Shown: one piece after another, positions 41,896 through 50,757 of the stretch
Layout: each line of letters starts with the position of its first letter
How positions within the stretch are numbered: position 1 is the stretch's first letter
From: Hydrogenimonas sp.
GTDB lineage: Bacteria; Campylobacterota; Campylobacteria; Campylobacterales; Hydrogenimonadaceae
Direction: 5' to 3'
Length of the DNA stretch: 64,000 nucleotides
NCBI GenBank assembly: GCA_003945285.1
Contig: AP019005.1
Coordinates: 496,001-560,000, forward strand
Made by a program: the position numbers and the translations under genes
The notes under the pieces: model-generated
Database searches by the model: none
What the model was told of the DNA's origin: nothing
What the model saw: the letters and a program-made list of their open reading frames with translations, nothing else

Positions 41896-41947
41896 CGGAC
41901 GGCATTGGCCGTTCGTTCCCTTTTATGAGCCCTATCGCGGTAGGGCT
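41896..41947 (+). terminator. Tandem hairpins after the heme-copper subunit I gene
   Basis: CGGACGGC / GCCGTTCG with loop ATTG (41896-41915) is followed by TTCCCTTTT, a rho-independent terminator form. A second stem AGCCCTA / TAGGGCT (41928-41947) follows. Together they should end the two-gene operon. Confidence 0.75.
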
Positions 41948-42012
41948 TGTAAAACGGATTTAGATCCCGTATCCATCTATGCTCTGTTTGGATATTCGGG
42001 TAGATTTACAGT

Positions 42013-42021
42013 GGGGGGGGG
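42013..42021. repeat. G9 homopolymer at a ribosome-binding site
   Basis: Nine G residues end six bases before the proposed TTG start of the next gene and replace its Shine-Dalgarno sequence. Long G tracts are the usual contingency loci of Campylobacter, though there they mostly lie inside genes. Confidence 0.9.
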
Positions 42022-42027
42022 TAGAAG

Positions 42028-42633
42028 TTGACAAACCTGGAGCGTGTCGCGACGGAGATAAAGACGGTAGGTCTTTACGATCTGATTCTACAGGATGTTC
42101 AGAAAATTCTCGGCAAAAACAGACCGACGACCGAGGAGATTCTGAAGGTTATTGAGGAGCATCCCGAAATTCTGCGCGACTACAAGCAGACCAATGTCGA
42201 ATACAACCTGAGCAACATACATATCAAAGATATACCTCTCGAAGGACTCGAAGGTGAGTGCAGGCAGAAGGCCGCGAAGGTGAACGAAAACCTATCGGTA
42301 CTCAGGGAGATAGAGAAGTATACTCTCGATTTCGCCAACTCTTCGACACTGGTCATCATCTTTTCGGTCGAGTTTTTCGTACTCTTTTCGGTCCAGTATT
42401 TCATAGTGCTGCTGAACCTCAAGGCCTACCAGTGGTATATATACGGCCTTTTCGCCCTTTCGATAGCGGTGGCATGGTGGTATGCCAAACGGGAGCAGAG
42501 GAAGTACGAGTATGAAAACGGACGCTTCGAGAGGCTCTACGACGAGACGCTTCGGCTCATGGAGAGCCTCGAGGAGCAGGGGTGTGTCAAAAAGAGCGAC
42601 CTCTGGATAATGGAGAGCGACGAGCATGTCTGA
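42028..42633 (+). CDS. Membrane protein of unknown function with two central helices
   Basis: This 201-residue protein has an N-terminal soluble helical part (about 1-100), two transmembrane helices (about 107-128 and 134-150) and a charged C-terminal helix (KREQRKYEYENGRFERLYDE). The start is TTG at 42028; an in-frame stop lies just upstream, so the frame cannot extend through the G9 tract. It overlaps the next gene by eight bases. Family not recognised. Confidence 0.7.
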   Translation: MTNLERVATEIKTVGLYDLILQDVQKILGKNRPTTEEILKVIEEHPEILRDYKQTNVEYNLSNIHIKDIPLEGLEGECRQKAAKVNENLSVLREIEKYTLDFANSSTLVIIFSVEFFVLFSVQYFIVLLNLKAYQWYIYGLFALSIAVAWWYAKREQRKYEYENGRFERLYDETLRLMESLEEQGCVKKSDLWIMESDEHV

Positions 42634-43132
42634 CGGCTTGAAACTCACCCTGAAGTGGGACGAAGAGAGTTTTATGGAGGGGGCGAAGCTGGCTTACGAC
42701 TACGAGATGAAAGAGTCGTGGCGCCGTTACGTCGGCTGGTTTTTCATAGCCCTGACGCAGTTTGGGGTGGTAGGCGCCGTGCGATACGGTGCGATCGGCC
42801 TTTTGCTCGTCTCCACCCTGCTTGTAACCTACTGGTACTTCCTGAGATGGCCTCTCAGGAGATCGGCTCTGAGGCGCTTCTTCAAAAAGCTTCCCAACGC
42901 CGGCAGGGAGATAACGCTCGAAGTCGAGAGCGGCGGGCTGTGTGTCGACGAGGTGTGCGTACCTTGGAGCTCATTCAGGCGTGTCATAGCCTCTTCGAAA
43001 GGTTACCTGCTCGATATGGGTGACGCCTTCTTGTATCTTCCCCGTGAGATATTTCCGGACTCCGAAAGCCGCAACTCGTTTGTCGCAGTATTGAAAGAGA
43101 AGATCGAAAACTTCCGGAGGTTTGAAAAATGA
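42626..43132 (+). CDS. YcxB-like membrane protein
   Basis: This 168-residue protein has two transmembrane helices (about 35-68) flanked by a short N-terminal strand region and a C-terminal PH-like domain (VESGGLCVDEVCVPWSSFRRVIASSKGYLLDM...). The pattern of two helices plus YcxB-type C-terminal domain is recognisable; function is unknown. It overlaps both neighbours, which indicates one operon. Confidence 0.72.
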   Translation: MSDGLKLTLKWDEESFMEGAKLAYDYEMKESWRRYVGWFFIALTQFGVVGAVRYGAIGLLLVSTLLVTYWYFLRWPLRRSALRRFFKKLPNAGREITLEVESGGLCVDEVCVPWSSFRRVIASSKGYLLDMGDAFLYLPREIFPDSESRNSFVAVLKEKIENFRRFEK

Positions 43133-43251
43133 CATATTTTCTTATGGCTCTAATCATCATATTTCTCGCTGCGATAATCCTGATAGCCAAATATGCCGAC
43201 TCTGAAGATATGTATGGCGAGGATAGCGGCTCCGACAGATCCGATGATTAA
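43129..43251 (+). CDS. 40-residue membrane peptide ahead of the Nas-type operon
   Basis: The ATG overlaps the YcxB-like stop (ATGA) behind CCGGAGG. The peptide has one helix (LMALIIIFLAAIILIAKYAD) and an acidic tail (EDMYGEDSGSDRSDD). Overlap and start signal make it a likely gene, cotranscribed with the two membrane proteins before it. No family known. Confidence 0.65.
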   Translation: MTYFLMALIIIFLAAIILIAKYADSEDMYGEDSGSDRSDD

Positions 43252-43332
43252 AAATTGCTCATAAAACACCCGGTTGTAGTGATATAATTTCTGCAACTAC
43301 ATAGCCTGAAGGCTTAAAGAGGGGTCCATACG

Positions 43333-44931
43333 ATGAGCGAAGCCTCGAGCGCGATAGAGAGCTTTTTGAACCACAAAGCCGATACCGGAATGCAGTGCGG
43401 CAACTACACTATCGACATTCCCGAGCTCAAACCGGGAGAGCAGTACCGTTTCCATTTCGATATGACCGCATGTGTCGGGTGCCACTGCTGCGAAGTGGCT
43501 TGCAACGAGCAGAACAACAATCCGGCCGAGATCAAATGGCGCCGTGTCGGGGAGATGGAGAAGGGGACTTTCCCGGATGTGCTTCAGCTCTTCAACTCGA
43601 TGAGCTGCAACCACTGCATCGACCCCGCGTGTCTGAACGGGTGCCCTACGAACAGCTACATAAAGCTCGATAACGGTGTTGTCTACCATGTGGACGAAGA
43701 TTGCATAGGGTGTCAGTACTGCACATGGAACTGCCCCTACGAAGTGCCGGTATTTCACAAGGAGCGCGGTATCGTCACGAAGTGCCACATGTGCGTAGAC
43801 AAACTGGAGGCGAAACAGACTCCGGCATGTGTGCAGGCGTGCCCGGCCGGGGCCATCTCGATAGAGGCGGTGAACAAGGATGAGTGGATAGAAAATACCA
43901 TGCACAAAGAGGGTGTCGCGCCGCACCTGCCGGATGTGGAGATAACGAAACCGACTACCAGATACACGCTTCCGGAAGGACTCGAAGCTGATGAGGCCGT
44001 GCGGCCGGCGGACGAGCATATACTCGAGCCGGCACATCCCGAGTTTCCGCTGGTTTTCATGACGGTTCTTACACAGATGAGTGTGGGAGGCTTCACGGCT
44101 CTATTCTTCGGAGAGCTCCTGCACTTTATGGGGCTCGATCTTCCGGCGCCGAATGTGTGGATGGTTCTGGCCGTTCTTCTTCCGGCCGCCGTCGGGCTTC
44201 CCCTTTCGGCTCTTCATCTGGGGCGCCCCGCTCTTGCGATAACCGCCATGAAGAACCTCAAAACCTCATGGCTCAGCCGCGAAGCGGCCGCTTTAGGGGC
44301 CTATGCCGGGGGTGTGACTCTGCTTCTGGGGCTATACCTTCTCGATCTTCCGGAGTCTGTAAAGCTGCTGGTAGAGATACCCGTGGCGGCTCTCGGCATC
44401 TACGGCATCTACGCCCAGTCGATGATATACCGCGTTCCGGCGCGTCCGGCGTGGAACCGCCGCTCCACGACTCTGCGCTTCATGGGGAGCGGCTATCTGG
44501 GCTTTCTGCTGGTTGCGCTGATTCTCTCTCTTACTGGTGAGGCGGGGAGCGTACTCGCCCTCCTGGCTCCTACGCTCATGCTGGGGCTCTACCAGATGCA
44601 CCTGATCTACGAAGAGATGATCTTTTACAGGTACCTCGACGAAGATCACCCCCTCTACTACCAGCTGAGCCGCACCAAGACGCTTCTGGAGGAGCGTTTC
44701 GGAGAGCTCAAGAGAGTCAGGCTCTACACCCTGGCGCTATTTGCCATAGCGCTGCCGATGGTCAGTACGGTCTTCGCGGCCGCGAAGATGGAGACGGCGG
44801 CTGCACTGCTGCTTGGTTTGGCTTTTGCCGGGGCCACGGCGAGTGAGCTTCTCGGACGCTACCTCTTTTACAGAACGGTAGTTCCGCTGGGCCTTGCGGG
44901 CAACTTCTTCGCCGGCAACCAGCGCCACTGA
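43333..44931 (+). CDS. Fused four-cluster ferredoxin and NrfD/DmsC-type membrane anchor
   Basis: This 532-residue protein joins two subunits. Residues about 30-210 are a DmsB/NrfC-like ferredoxin with four 4Fe-4S groups (CVGCHCCEVAC, CNHCIDPACLNGCP, CIGCQYCTWNCP, CHMCVDKLEAKQTPACVQACP). Residues about 235-530 form eight or so helices of DmsC type. It has no export signal, so the ferredoxin faces the cytoplasm. It should oxidise quinol and pass electrons to the molybdoenzyme encoded 14 bases downstream. Confidence 0.9.
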   Translation: MSEASSAIESFLNHKADTGMQCGNYTIDIPELKPGEQYRFHFDMTACVGCHCCEVACNEQNNNPAEIKWRRVGEMEKGTFPDVLQLFNSMSCNHCIDPACLNGCPTNSYIKLDNGVVYHVDEDCIGCQYCTWNCPYEVPVFHKERGIVTKCHMCVDKLEAKQTPACVQACPAGAISIEAVNKDEWIENTMHKEGVAPHLPDVEITKPTTRYTLPEGLEADEAVRPADEHILEPAHPEFPLVFMTVLTQMSVGGFTALFFGELLHFMGLDLPAPNVWMVLAVLLPAAVGLPLSALHLGRPALAITAMKNLKTSWLSREAAALGAYAGGVTLLLGLYLLDLPESVKLLVEIPVAALGIYGIYAQSMIYRVPARPAWNRRSTTLRFMGSGYLGFLLVALILSLTGEAGSVLALLAPTLMLGLYQMHLIYEEMIFYRYLDEDHPLYYQLSRTKTLLEERFGELKRVRLYTLALFAIALPMVSTVFAAAKMETAAALLLGLAFAGATASELLGRYLFYRTVVPLGLAGNFFAGNQRH

Positions 44932-44945
44932 GAGAGGGAGAAGAG

Positions 44946-47255
44946 ATGATAAAAAAGATAAAAGATCTACTGGGACTCGATATAAAAGAGGATAAGTACG
45001 CGCTCGTCGACGACCCCTTCTTCGGCAAGGTAGCGAAAGAGAGGGCGCCGGAGAGGTGGGTGCGCTCGACATGCGGCTACTGCGGGGTGGGCTGCGGCCT
45101 CTACATAGGTGTAAAGAACGGCGACCCGGTCTATGTCAAGGGCGATCCCGACCATCCGGTAAACCGCGGTACACTCTGTCCCAAGGGGCTGAGCGAACAT
45201 GAGATGGTAAGGGCTCCCACCCGTCTGCCCGGGGCGATGGTGAGAGATGGCGAGGGCTTCAGGCAGGTAGAGTGGAGCGAAGCGTTCGGGAGGGTGAGCG
45301 AAAAGTTCAAGTCTATTCAGAAGGAGCACGGAAAGAGGGCAGTCGCGGTCATCTCGACCGGCCAGCTTCTGACGGAAGAGTTCTATACACTCGGAAAGTT
45401 CGTGCAGCTCGGGCTCGAGACCAACAACTACGACGGCAACACGACCCTCTGTATGGCGAGTGCGGTCATGGGCTACAAGCAGAGTTTCGGCAGCGACGGC
45501 CCTCCCGGCTGCTACGAAGATTTCAGCCATGCCGAAGTTATAATGCTGATAGGCGCCAACATCGCCGACAACCACCCGATTTTGAAGCTCCACATAGCCA
45601 GAAACAGGCAGATAAGGGGTAAAAAACCCACGATAATAGTGGTCGACCCGCGCCACTCCAAAACCGCCAACATGGCCGACATCTATCTGCCGATAAAACC
45701 GAGAACCGATCTTGCCCTGATCAACGGTCTTTGCTACATAATCTGGGAGCAGGGGTGGATGGACGAGAAGTTCATAAAGGAGCGAACGGAGGGATACAGG
45801 GAGTTTTTGAAGGAGATTCAGAAGTATCCGCCGCAGGAGGTGGCGCACATAACCGGTATAGATGTGAAGACGCTGTACAGGGTGGCAGGGCTCTATGCCG
45901 GAGCCGACGCCGCGATGAGCGCATGGACGATGGGTGTAAACCAGAGCGCGATGGGTACGGATACCGTAAGTGCCATAGTCAACCTCGCCCTCATGACCGG
46001 GAACCTCGGAAAACCGGGCGGGTCGCCCATGAGCATAACGGGCCAGTGCAACGCGATGGGAACCAGGGAGAGCGGATTTACGAGCTCCATACCCGGTTAC
46101 AGAAATTTCGCCAGCGCCGAAGATAGGGCGGAGTATGCCAGGATAGTCGGGGTGCCCGAAGAGCTTGTGCCCGATTCACGCGGCTACGCATATCCGCAGA
46201 TCATAGAGGCTATAGAGAGGGGCGAGATAAAGGCGCTTTGGGTGGTCGCCACCAACCCGCTAGTCAGCTATCCAGACCAGCCGAGGCTCAGAAGAGCTCT
46301 CGAGAAGCTCGATATTCTTGTGGTGCAGGACAGCTTCATGAGTGATACCGCAAAGGTTGCCGACGTACTCTTCGGTGCCGCTACATGGAGCGAAAAGAGT
46401 GGAACCTACACCAACTCCGAGAGGCGTTGCAACCTCGCAAAGAAGTCTGTACCCAACTACATGGACTCCAAGAGCGATTTCGATATAGTGGTGGAGTTTT
46501 CGAAATATTTCGACGGAAAGTACGAGCTTCTCTTCGACGGCTGGAGCGGCCCGGAGGATGCGTTCGAAGAGTGGAAGAGAGTCAGCCGCGGCAGGCTCTG
46601 CGACTACAGCGGGATGAGCTACGAAAAGATAGAGCGTCTCGGCGGCATACAGTGGCCCTGTAACGAAGAGCACCCGGAAGGTACGCCGCGCCTCTACTAC
46701 GAGGGGATGCCGACAAGAAACGAAGGTGGAAAACCGAAGTTTGTCTTCAGCGAGTGGCGCCCGATGGAGGAGGATATCTGCACATCTTTCCCGCTCATTC
46801 TAAATACCGGAAGAACGGTTGAGCAGTTTCATACCAGAACCAAGACCGGAACCATAAAGATACTGGAAGACCTGGCGCCCGAAGCGTGGGTGGAGCTGAG
46901 CCCCAAAGATGCACGAAAGCTTCAGGTGAAGTCCGGCGACAGAATAGCGCTGAGCTCTCCTAGGGGAAGGGTGGAAAACGTCATAGTCAGGGTCACAGAA
47001 GCGGTAAGAGAGGGGAGTGTATTTGTCCCGTTCCACTTCAATACCCAGCTTGTCAACACCCTCACGCAGTCGCTGTTCGATCCCAAATCGTTCGAGCCGA
47101 ACTACAAGCAGACGGCTATACAGCTGCATAGTCAAAAGGCGCCGGAGGGGATAGTTCTCGAAGAGGAGGAGATAGCCGGAGCTCTCGGGTACGAGAAGAG
47201 TACGACAGAGAAGCCGATGCAAAGAGTTGCCGGGCACGAGGGTGTTTCAAAGTGA
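44946..47255 (+). CDS. Cytoplasmic molybdopterin nitrate reductase (NasA/NarB-like)
   Basis: This 769-residue Mo-bisMGD protein lacks a Tat signal. It has 4Fe-4S motif CGYCGVGCGLYIG (about 41-53) and the Mo-ligand Cys in TTLCMASAVMGY. Other blocks fit the NasA/NarB/NapA group (MGVNQSAMGTDTVSAI, TGQCNAMGTRE). It probably reduces nitrate for assimilation with electrons from the fused ferredoxin-anchor upstream, in place of ferredoxin or NADH. Other oxyanion substrates cannot be excluded. Formate dehydrogenase is less likely since the motif lacks the usual selenocysteine/His pair. Confidence 0.85.
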   Translation: MIKKIKDLLGLDIKEDKYALVDDPFFGKVAKERAPERWVRSTCGYCGVGCGLYIGVKNGDPVYVKGDPDHPVNRGTLCPKGLSEHEMVRAPTRLPGAMVRDGEGFRQVEWSEAFGRVSEKFKSIQKEHGKRAVAVISTGQLLTEEFYTLGKFVQLGLETNNYDGNTTLCMASAVMGYKQSFGSDGPPGCYEDFSHAEVIMLIGANIADNHPILKLHIARNRQIRGKKPTIIVVDPRHSKTANMADIYLPIKPRTDLALINGLCYIIWEQGWMDEKFIKERTEGYREFLKEIQKYPPQEVAHITGIDVKTLYRVAGLYAGADAAMSAWTMGVNQSAMGTDTVSAIVNLALMTGNLGKPGGSPMSITGQCNAMGTRESGFTSSIPGYRNFASAEDRAEYARIVGVPEELVPDSRGYAYPQIIEAIERGEIKALWVVATNPLVSYPDQPRLRRALEKLDILVVQDSFMSDTAKVADVLFGAATWSEKSGTYTNSERRCNLAKKSVPNYMDSKSDFDIVVEFSKYFDGKYELLFDGWSGPEDAFEEWKRVSRGRLCDYSGMSYEKIERLGGIQWPCNEEHPEGTPRLYYEGMPTRNEGGKPKFVFSEWRPMEEDICTSFPLILNTGRTVEQFHTRTKTGTIKILEDLAPEAWVELSPKDARKLQVKSGDRIALSSPRGRVENVIVRVTEAVREGSVFVPFHFNTQLVNTLTQSLFDPKSFEPNYKQTAIQLHSQKAPEGIVLEEEEIAGALGYEKSTTEKPMQRVAGHEGVSK

Positions 47256-47293
47256 ACGGCAACGGTGCCCGTTCGGCCTGAACCGCAACTCTC

Positions 47294-48715
47294 CTAGAGC
47301 GGTTCGAACCTGCTTCTTCTGGAGACATCTACCGGGTAGCCGCGCTCTTCGGCCAGGCGTGAGGCCAGTGTCTGAAGGGCCCTTTCGTGCGGTATGTTGA
47401 TGTGGGGGAAGGCTATGGAGGGCAGAATGCTTCCCAGCAGTTTTTCTCTCTGCATATCCTGAACGATCGCTTCGGCCATATCGAGGCTGGATGAGACCTT
47501 GACTATTTCGCACCTGGCGTAGCGTGGTGCCGGAAACTCCACTTCGGCTACCCTCAAAGCGGGGTCGTCTCCCGGTATCTGCTGCGCTCCGAAGAGCGGT
47601 ACGGAGGCGGTCTCGGCACTCTCAAAAGAGGGGATGAAGCGTGCTATGTGTCTTATCGCCGCTTCGGTTCTTCGTTCAACTTCGCTCCACTCCCACCCCT
47701 CTTCGATCTTTTTTTGGAACTCTTCCGGAAGTTTCGGAGGGGTGAGCGGGTTTTCAGGCTTTGCAAGCCCCTCTTCGAAGAGCGTTATCTCCTTTGTCAT
47801 TCCGTGAAGCTGGAAATATCCTCCCGGGTAGGGGGTGAACTGCCCCATGCCGCGCGGGGTTCCCCTCTCTCCGTGAAAGATGATCTCAGGCCACTGAAGG
47901 GGTGTGCTCCACTTCGTGACATAGGCCGCCTTGAACTCTATGAGCCTCCTGCTGTATATGCCGGCGGTGGCGTCGAGATCGGCGGTTTTGAAACCGGCGG
48001 CGTTGACGAGGTAGTCGAAGCTGCCGCAGAGTGACCGGCCCGACTCCTCCCACTCGACTCTCCATCCGTCCGGCCCTCTTTTGAGCTCCTTTACACGCGC
48101 AGAAGTTTTGAGGTGGACGTTGGGGAGGGCGCTTAGAGCCAGGGTGGCCCCGGCTGAGAGCCTGAAGAGGTTGAGTCCGTACTCCTGCACCAGAATGAGC
48201 GGAAACTTCAGAGTCTCGAGGTCTACCTCTTTCGCCGCCGCTATCATCCATTCGTCGGCACCGGAGGGGGTCTTGGGGGCTTCGAGCGATGCAAGCTTCA
48301 GAAGGTCGGATTTTTCGTAGAGTCTGAAATAGTGCTCCGGCGGGCCGAGAACGGCGCTTTCGGGATCGTTTTCGACTATCTTTTCATACTCTTTCCTGAG
48401 CTTTTGAAGCCTGGGAATCAGATCTTTCGGATCGTAGGGGTCGCTTTGGGGGGTGGCGATGACCGTGGGGCGGTAGTCGACTACGTAAGGGTAGAAACGT
48501 GCGAAATCTATCGACTGCTCCAGCAGTTTCAGACACTGTCCGTCGGAGATCTCCCTGTATAGGTTGCCTCCTGCGTGGAGGTGGCAAAACGGCGGGCCGC
48601 TCACAAGCGAACGGCTCTTTTCGAAAAGTGTGACGTCGACGCCGAGCCTTCCGAGTATCAGGGCGGATGTGACACCCGAGACCCCTCCTCCCACTATCGC
48701 TACCTTAGCCGCCAT
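47294..48715 (-). CDS. FAD-dependent oxidoreductase of unknown substrate
   Basis: This protein of about 473 residues begins with an FAD Rossmann motif (VAIVGGGVSGVTSALILGRLG) and has a second nucleotide-site Gly-rich block (VNAAGFKTADLDA). The domain order fits D-amino-acid-oxidase-type flavoproteins. The ATG at 48715 follows AGGAGCGG and overlaps the HAD phosphatase end. Substrate is unknown. Function beside gph is not evident. Confidence 0.82.
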   Translation of the reverse strand: MAAKVAIVGGGVSGVTSALILGRLGVDVTLFEKSRSLVSGPPFCHLHAGGNLYREISDGQCLKLLEQSIDFARFYPYVVDYRPTVIATPQSDPYDPKDLIPRLQKLRKEYEKIVENDPESAVLGPPEHYFRLYEKSDLLKLASLEAPKTPSGADEWMIAAAKEVDLETLKFPLILVQEYGLNLFRLSAGATLALSALPNVHLKTSARVKELKRGPDGWRVEWEESGRSLCGSFDYLVNAAGFKTADLDATAGIYSRRLIEFKAAYVTKWSTPLQWPEIIFHGERGTPRGMGQFTPYPGGYFQLHGMTKEITLFEEGLAKPENPLTPPKLPEEFQKKIEEGWEWSEVERRTEAAIRHIARFIPSFESAETASVPLFGAQQIPGDDPALRVAEVEFPAPRYARCEIVKVSSSLDMAEAIVQDMQREKLLGSILPSIAFPHINIPHERALQTLASRLAEERGYPVDVSRRSRFEPL

Positions 48716-49385
48716 CAGCCGCTCCTGCAAGCTTCGGCAGCTCTTCGAGACTCTCTATGATGTGGTCGGGAGCGTAGAGCGCAATATCTTCACCGTAGTT
48801 GTAGCCCCAGCTCACCGCAACCGACTCGATGCCTGCACTTTTGGCGGCGAGTATGTCGTTTTTGGAGTCTCCGACCATCAGAGTCTCCGACGGCTCTATC
48901 CCAAGATTTTTACAGATATGCAGAAGCGGGTCGGGATGGGGCTTTTTCCTCGGTACCGTCTCCGCCCCGACGATTTGGTCGAAGCGGTGGAAGATAGTGA
49001 AGTGTTCGAGTATAGGCTTGACGAAAGGCTCCGGTTTGTTGGTGGCCACCGCCATCTTCAGACCGCCGGAAGCGACTCTTTCGAGCGTCTCTTCCACTCC
49101 CGGATAGAGTATGCTCTTTTCTGTCAGATTTTTCGAGTAATGGTCCAGAAAGAGTGCCAGCGCCTCTTTGAAAAGATCACCCCCATCGCTCTCTTGCAGA
49201 CCGAGAGCACGCCTTATGAGAGTCTGCGCTCCGTTTCCGACCCACTCTCTTACCGTATCTTCCGGAAAGCTTTCCCTGCCAAGCTCTTCCAGGGTACGGT
49301 TGACGGATGATGCGAGGTCGGGAACACTGTCTATGAGCGTTCCGTCCAGATCGAAAATAACCAGCTTTTTTGCCTCTTTACCCAT
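48705..49385 (-). CDS. gph: Phosphoglycolate phosphatase-like HAD hydrolase
   Basis: This 226-residue HAD-IA enzyme has catalytic DLDGTLIDS (motif I), VATNKPE (II), Lys in PRKKPHPDPLL (III) and VGDSKNDI (IV). Family assignment as Gph is by the DSVPDLASSVN cap start and overall length. It would recycle 2-phosphoglycolate from DNA repair. It is the first gene of a two-gene operon with the flavoprotein. Confidence 0.88.
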   Translation of the reverse strand: MGKEAKKLVIFDLDGTLIDSVPDLASSVNRTLEELGRESFPEDTVREWVGNGAQTLIRRALGLQESDGGDLFKEALALFLDHYSKNLTEKSILYPGVEETLERVASGGLKMAVATNKPEPFVKPILEHFTIFHRFDQIVGAETVPRKKPHPDPLLHICKNLGIEPSETLMVGDSKNDILAAKSAGIESVAVSWGYNYGEDIALYAPDHIIESLEELPKLAGAADGG

Positions 49386-49443
49386 ACTCCGGTCCCGTTT
49401 TTTTGCCTCGGATTATACTACAATACGATTATTAATACTGTAA

Positions 49444-49704
49444 TTTTCAAACTTAAGCCCTATACGGCAGAAAACCTTAGTAGAAGAGGCGCTGGAGAGA
49501 TATTTCGAAGAGGCGCATACGGAGCTGGCCCGAAATAGCATGGTAGATGAGAACGCCCAGACAAACCTGAGCTACGACGAGTTCTGGGAGGGTGTGGATT
49601 TATGACCCGAATCTCGAAATAGAGATAGAATAGAAGAGTCCGTTACGATCATTGCAGCCATACGTTTCGGGGAAACAGTCGACGCATATTACGGGTACGG
49701 CTAA
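49444..49704 (+). pseudogene. Remnant of a toxin-antitoxin module
   Basis: Bases 49444-49605 read as an antitoxin-like C-terminal part (TLVEEALERYFEEAHTELA, then LSYDEFWEGVDL, stop), but no start codon precedes it in frame. An ATG overlaps its stop and opens only MTRISK before a TAG. Another frame further on reads EESVTIIAAIRFGETVDAYY and ends at 49704, resembling a toxin C-terminus. Both parts look truncated by deletion. The remaining parts of the 400-bp gap (49386-49443, 49705-49784) hold nothing recognisable. Confidence 0.5.
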
Positions 49705-49784
49705 AGTTTTCCCGAAACCACCTGGTTACAAGCATCATAACGATTTCAAACTGCTATGTTTCTAGATTGTGGTGAACTGAACAG

Positions 49785-50687
49785 TTACCCCTTTTTGAGC
49801 AGTAGACCGGCAGCGACTATCATTCCGATGCCCAGCCAGACCCAAAGGTCCGGGAAGGGGTCTCCGAGCATGAAGCCGAAGCCTACGGCGAAGGGGATGT
49901 TGGCGTAGCTTACGGCTCCGACGATACCGGCGCGCCCCAGGGAGTAGGCTTTTGTAAGAAGCCACTGCGAAAGTGTGGAGATGACCGCCATTACCCCGAT
50001 CAGAAGCCATACTCTCGAAGAGGATGGAAGAGCGAAGTCCGGGAAGAGAAAGGCGAGCTCTTCTGGAGGATCCACATAGGGTGCCGCCGCAAAGAGCAGC
50101 AGCGGCAGCAGGGTTCCCATCCCGACGAAAGAGAGTACGATTATACGTGCGTCGTAGATATCTCTTATGCGCTTGATCGTCGCATATGCGCATGCCGCAA
50201 AAAAGCCTCCCATAAGTCCCAGAAAGTGCTCGAAGCCCATCCCAAGGCCCGTCGGCTTAGCTATGAATACCACTCCGGTAAAGCCGACTATCAAAGCGAG
50301 TATAGCATAGAGATTCAGACGCTCTTTCATGAGAAAAAATGCGATTATCGCAACGAAAAGAGGCGAGGTTTTGTTGAGCGTGATCGCTTCGCCGAGGGGA
50401 ATCGTCGTTATCGTGTAGAAAAATAGTATCATCGCGCTGAAACCGAAAAGGCCCCTGAGCAGAAGAAGGTGGAGTCTGCCGCCGGGGAGCAGCGCGGGAG
50501 TGTGGCGAAGTGTTACGAGTATGATTAGCACCCCTATGATGTTCCTGAAAAAGACGATCTCCATTGCGCTCAGATCGTCGCCCAGTATCTTCGCTACGGC
50601 ACCGTTGAGTGCTGATATGAGCGCACTGGCGAGCATGAAGATTATGCCTCTGTCGATACTGTTGACTCTGCTGATGGTCTGCCGCAT
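49785..50687 (-). CDS. EamA/DMT-family transporter
   Basis: This 300-residue protein has ten transmembrane helices in two EamA repeats (first with ALISALNGAVAKILG and EIVFFRNIIGVLIIL; second with SYANIPFAVGFGFMLGD). Such permeases export metabolites such as amino acids. A specific substrate cannot be given. Length and helix number are normal. It stands alone, flanked by the toxin-antitoxin remnant and the GGDEF-EAL gene. Confidence 0.9.
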   Translation of the reverse strand: MRQTISRVNSIDRGIIFMLASALISALNGAVAKILGDDLSAMEIVFFRNIIGVLIILVTLRHTPALLPGGRLHLLLLRGLFGFSAMILFFYTITTIPLGEAITLNKTSPLFVAIIAFFLMKERLNLYAILALIVGFTGVVFIAKPTGLGMGFEHFLGLMGGFFAACAYATIKRIRDIYDARIIVLSFVGMGTLLPLLLFAAAPYVDPPEELAFLFPDFALPSSSRVWLLIGVMAVISTLSQWLLTKAYSLGRAGIVGAVSYANIPFAVGFGFMLGDPFPDLWVWLGIGMIVAAGLLLKKG

Positions 50688-50757
50688 CCGAATCGCTTTA
50701 TCTCTCTTTTCTGTTATGGGATTGTAGGAGCGGAATTATATCAGAAACGGTCCTGCT

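Noticed and set aside
44967-45848. 293-residue minus-strand frame inside the Nas-type gene
   Set aside because: Shadow of a GC-rich coding strand; the plus strand carries the 4Fe-4S and molybdenum ligand motifs.
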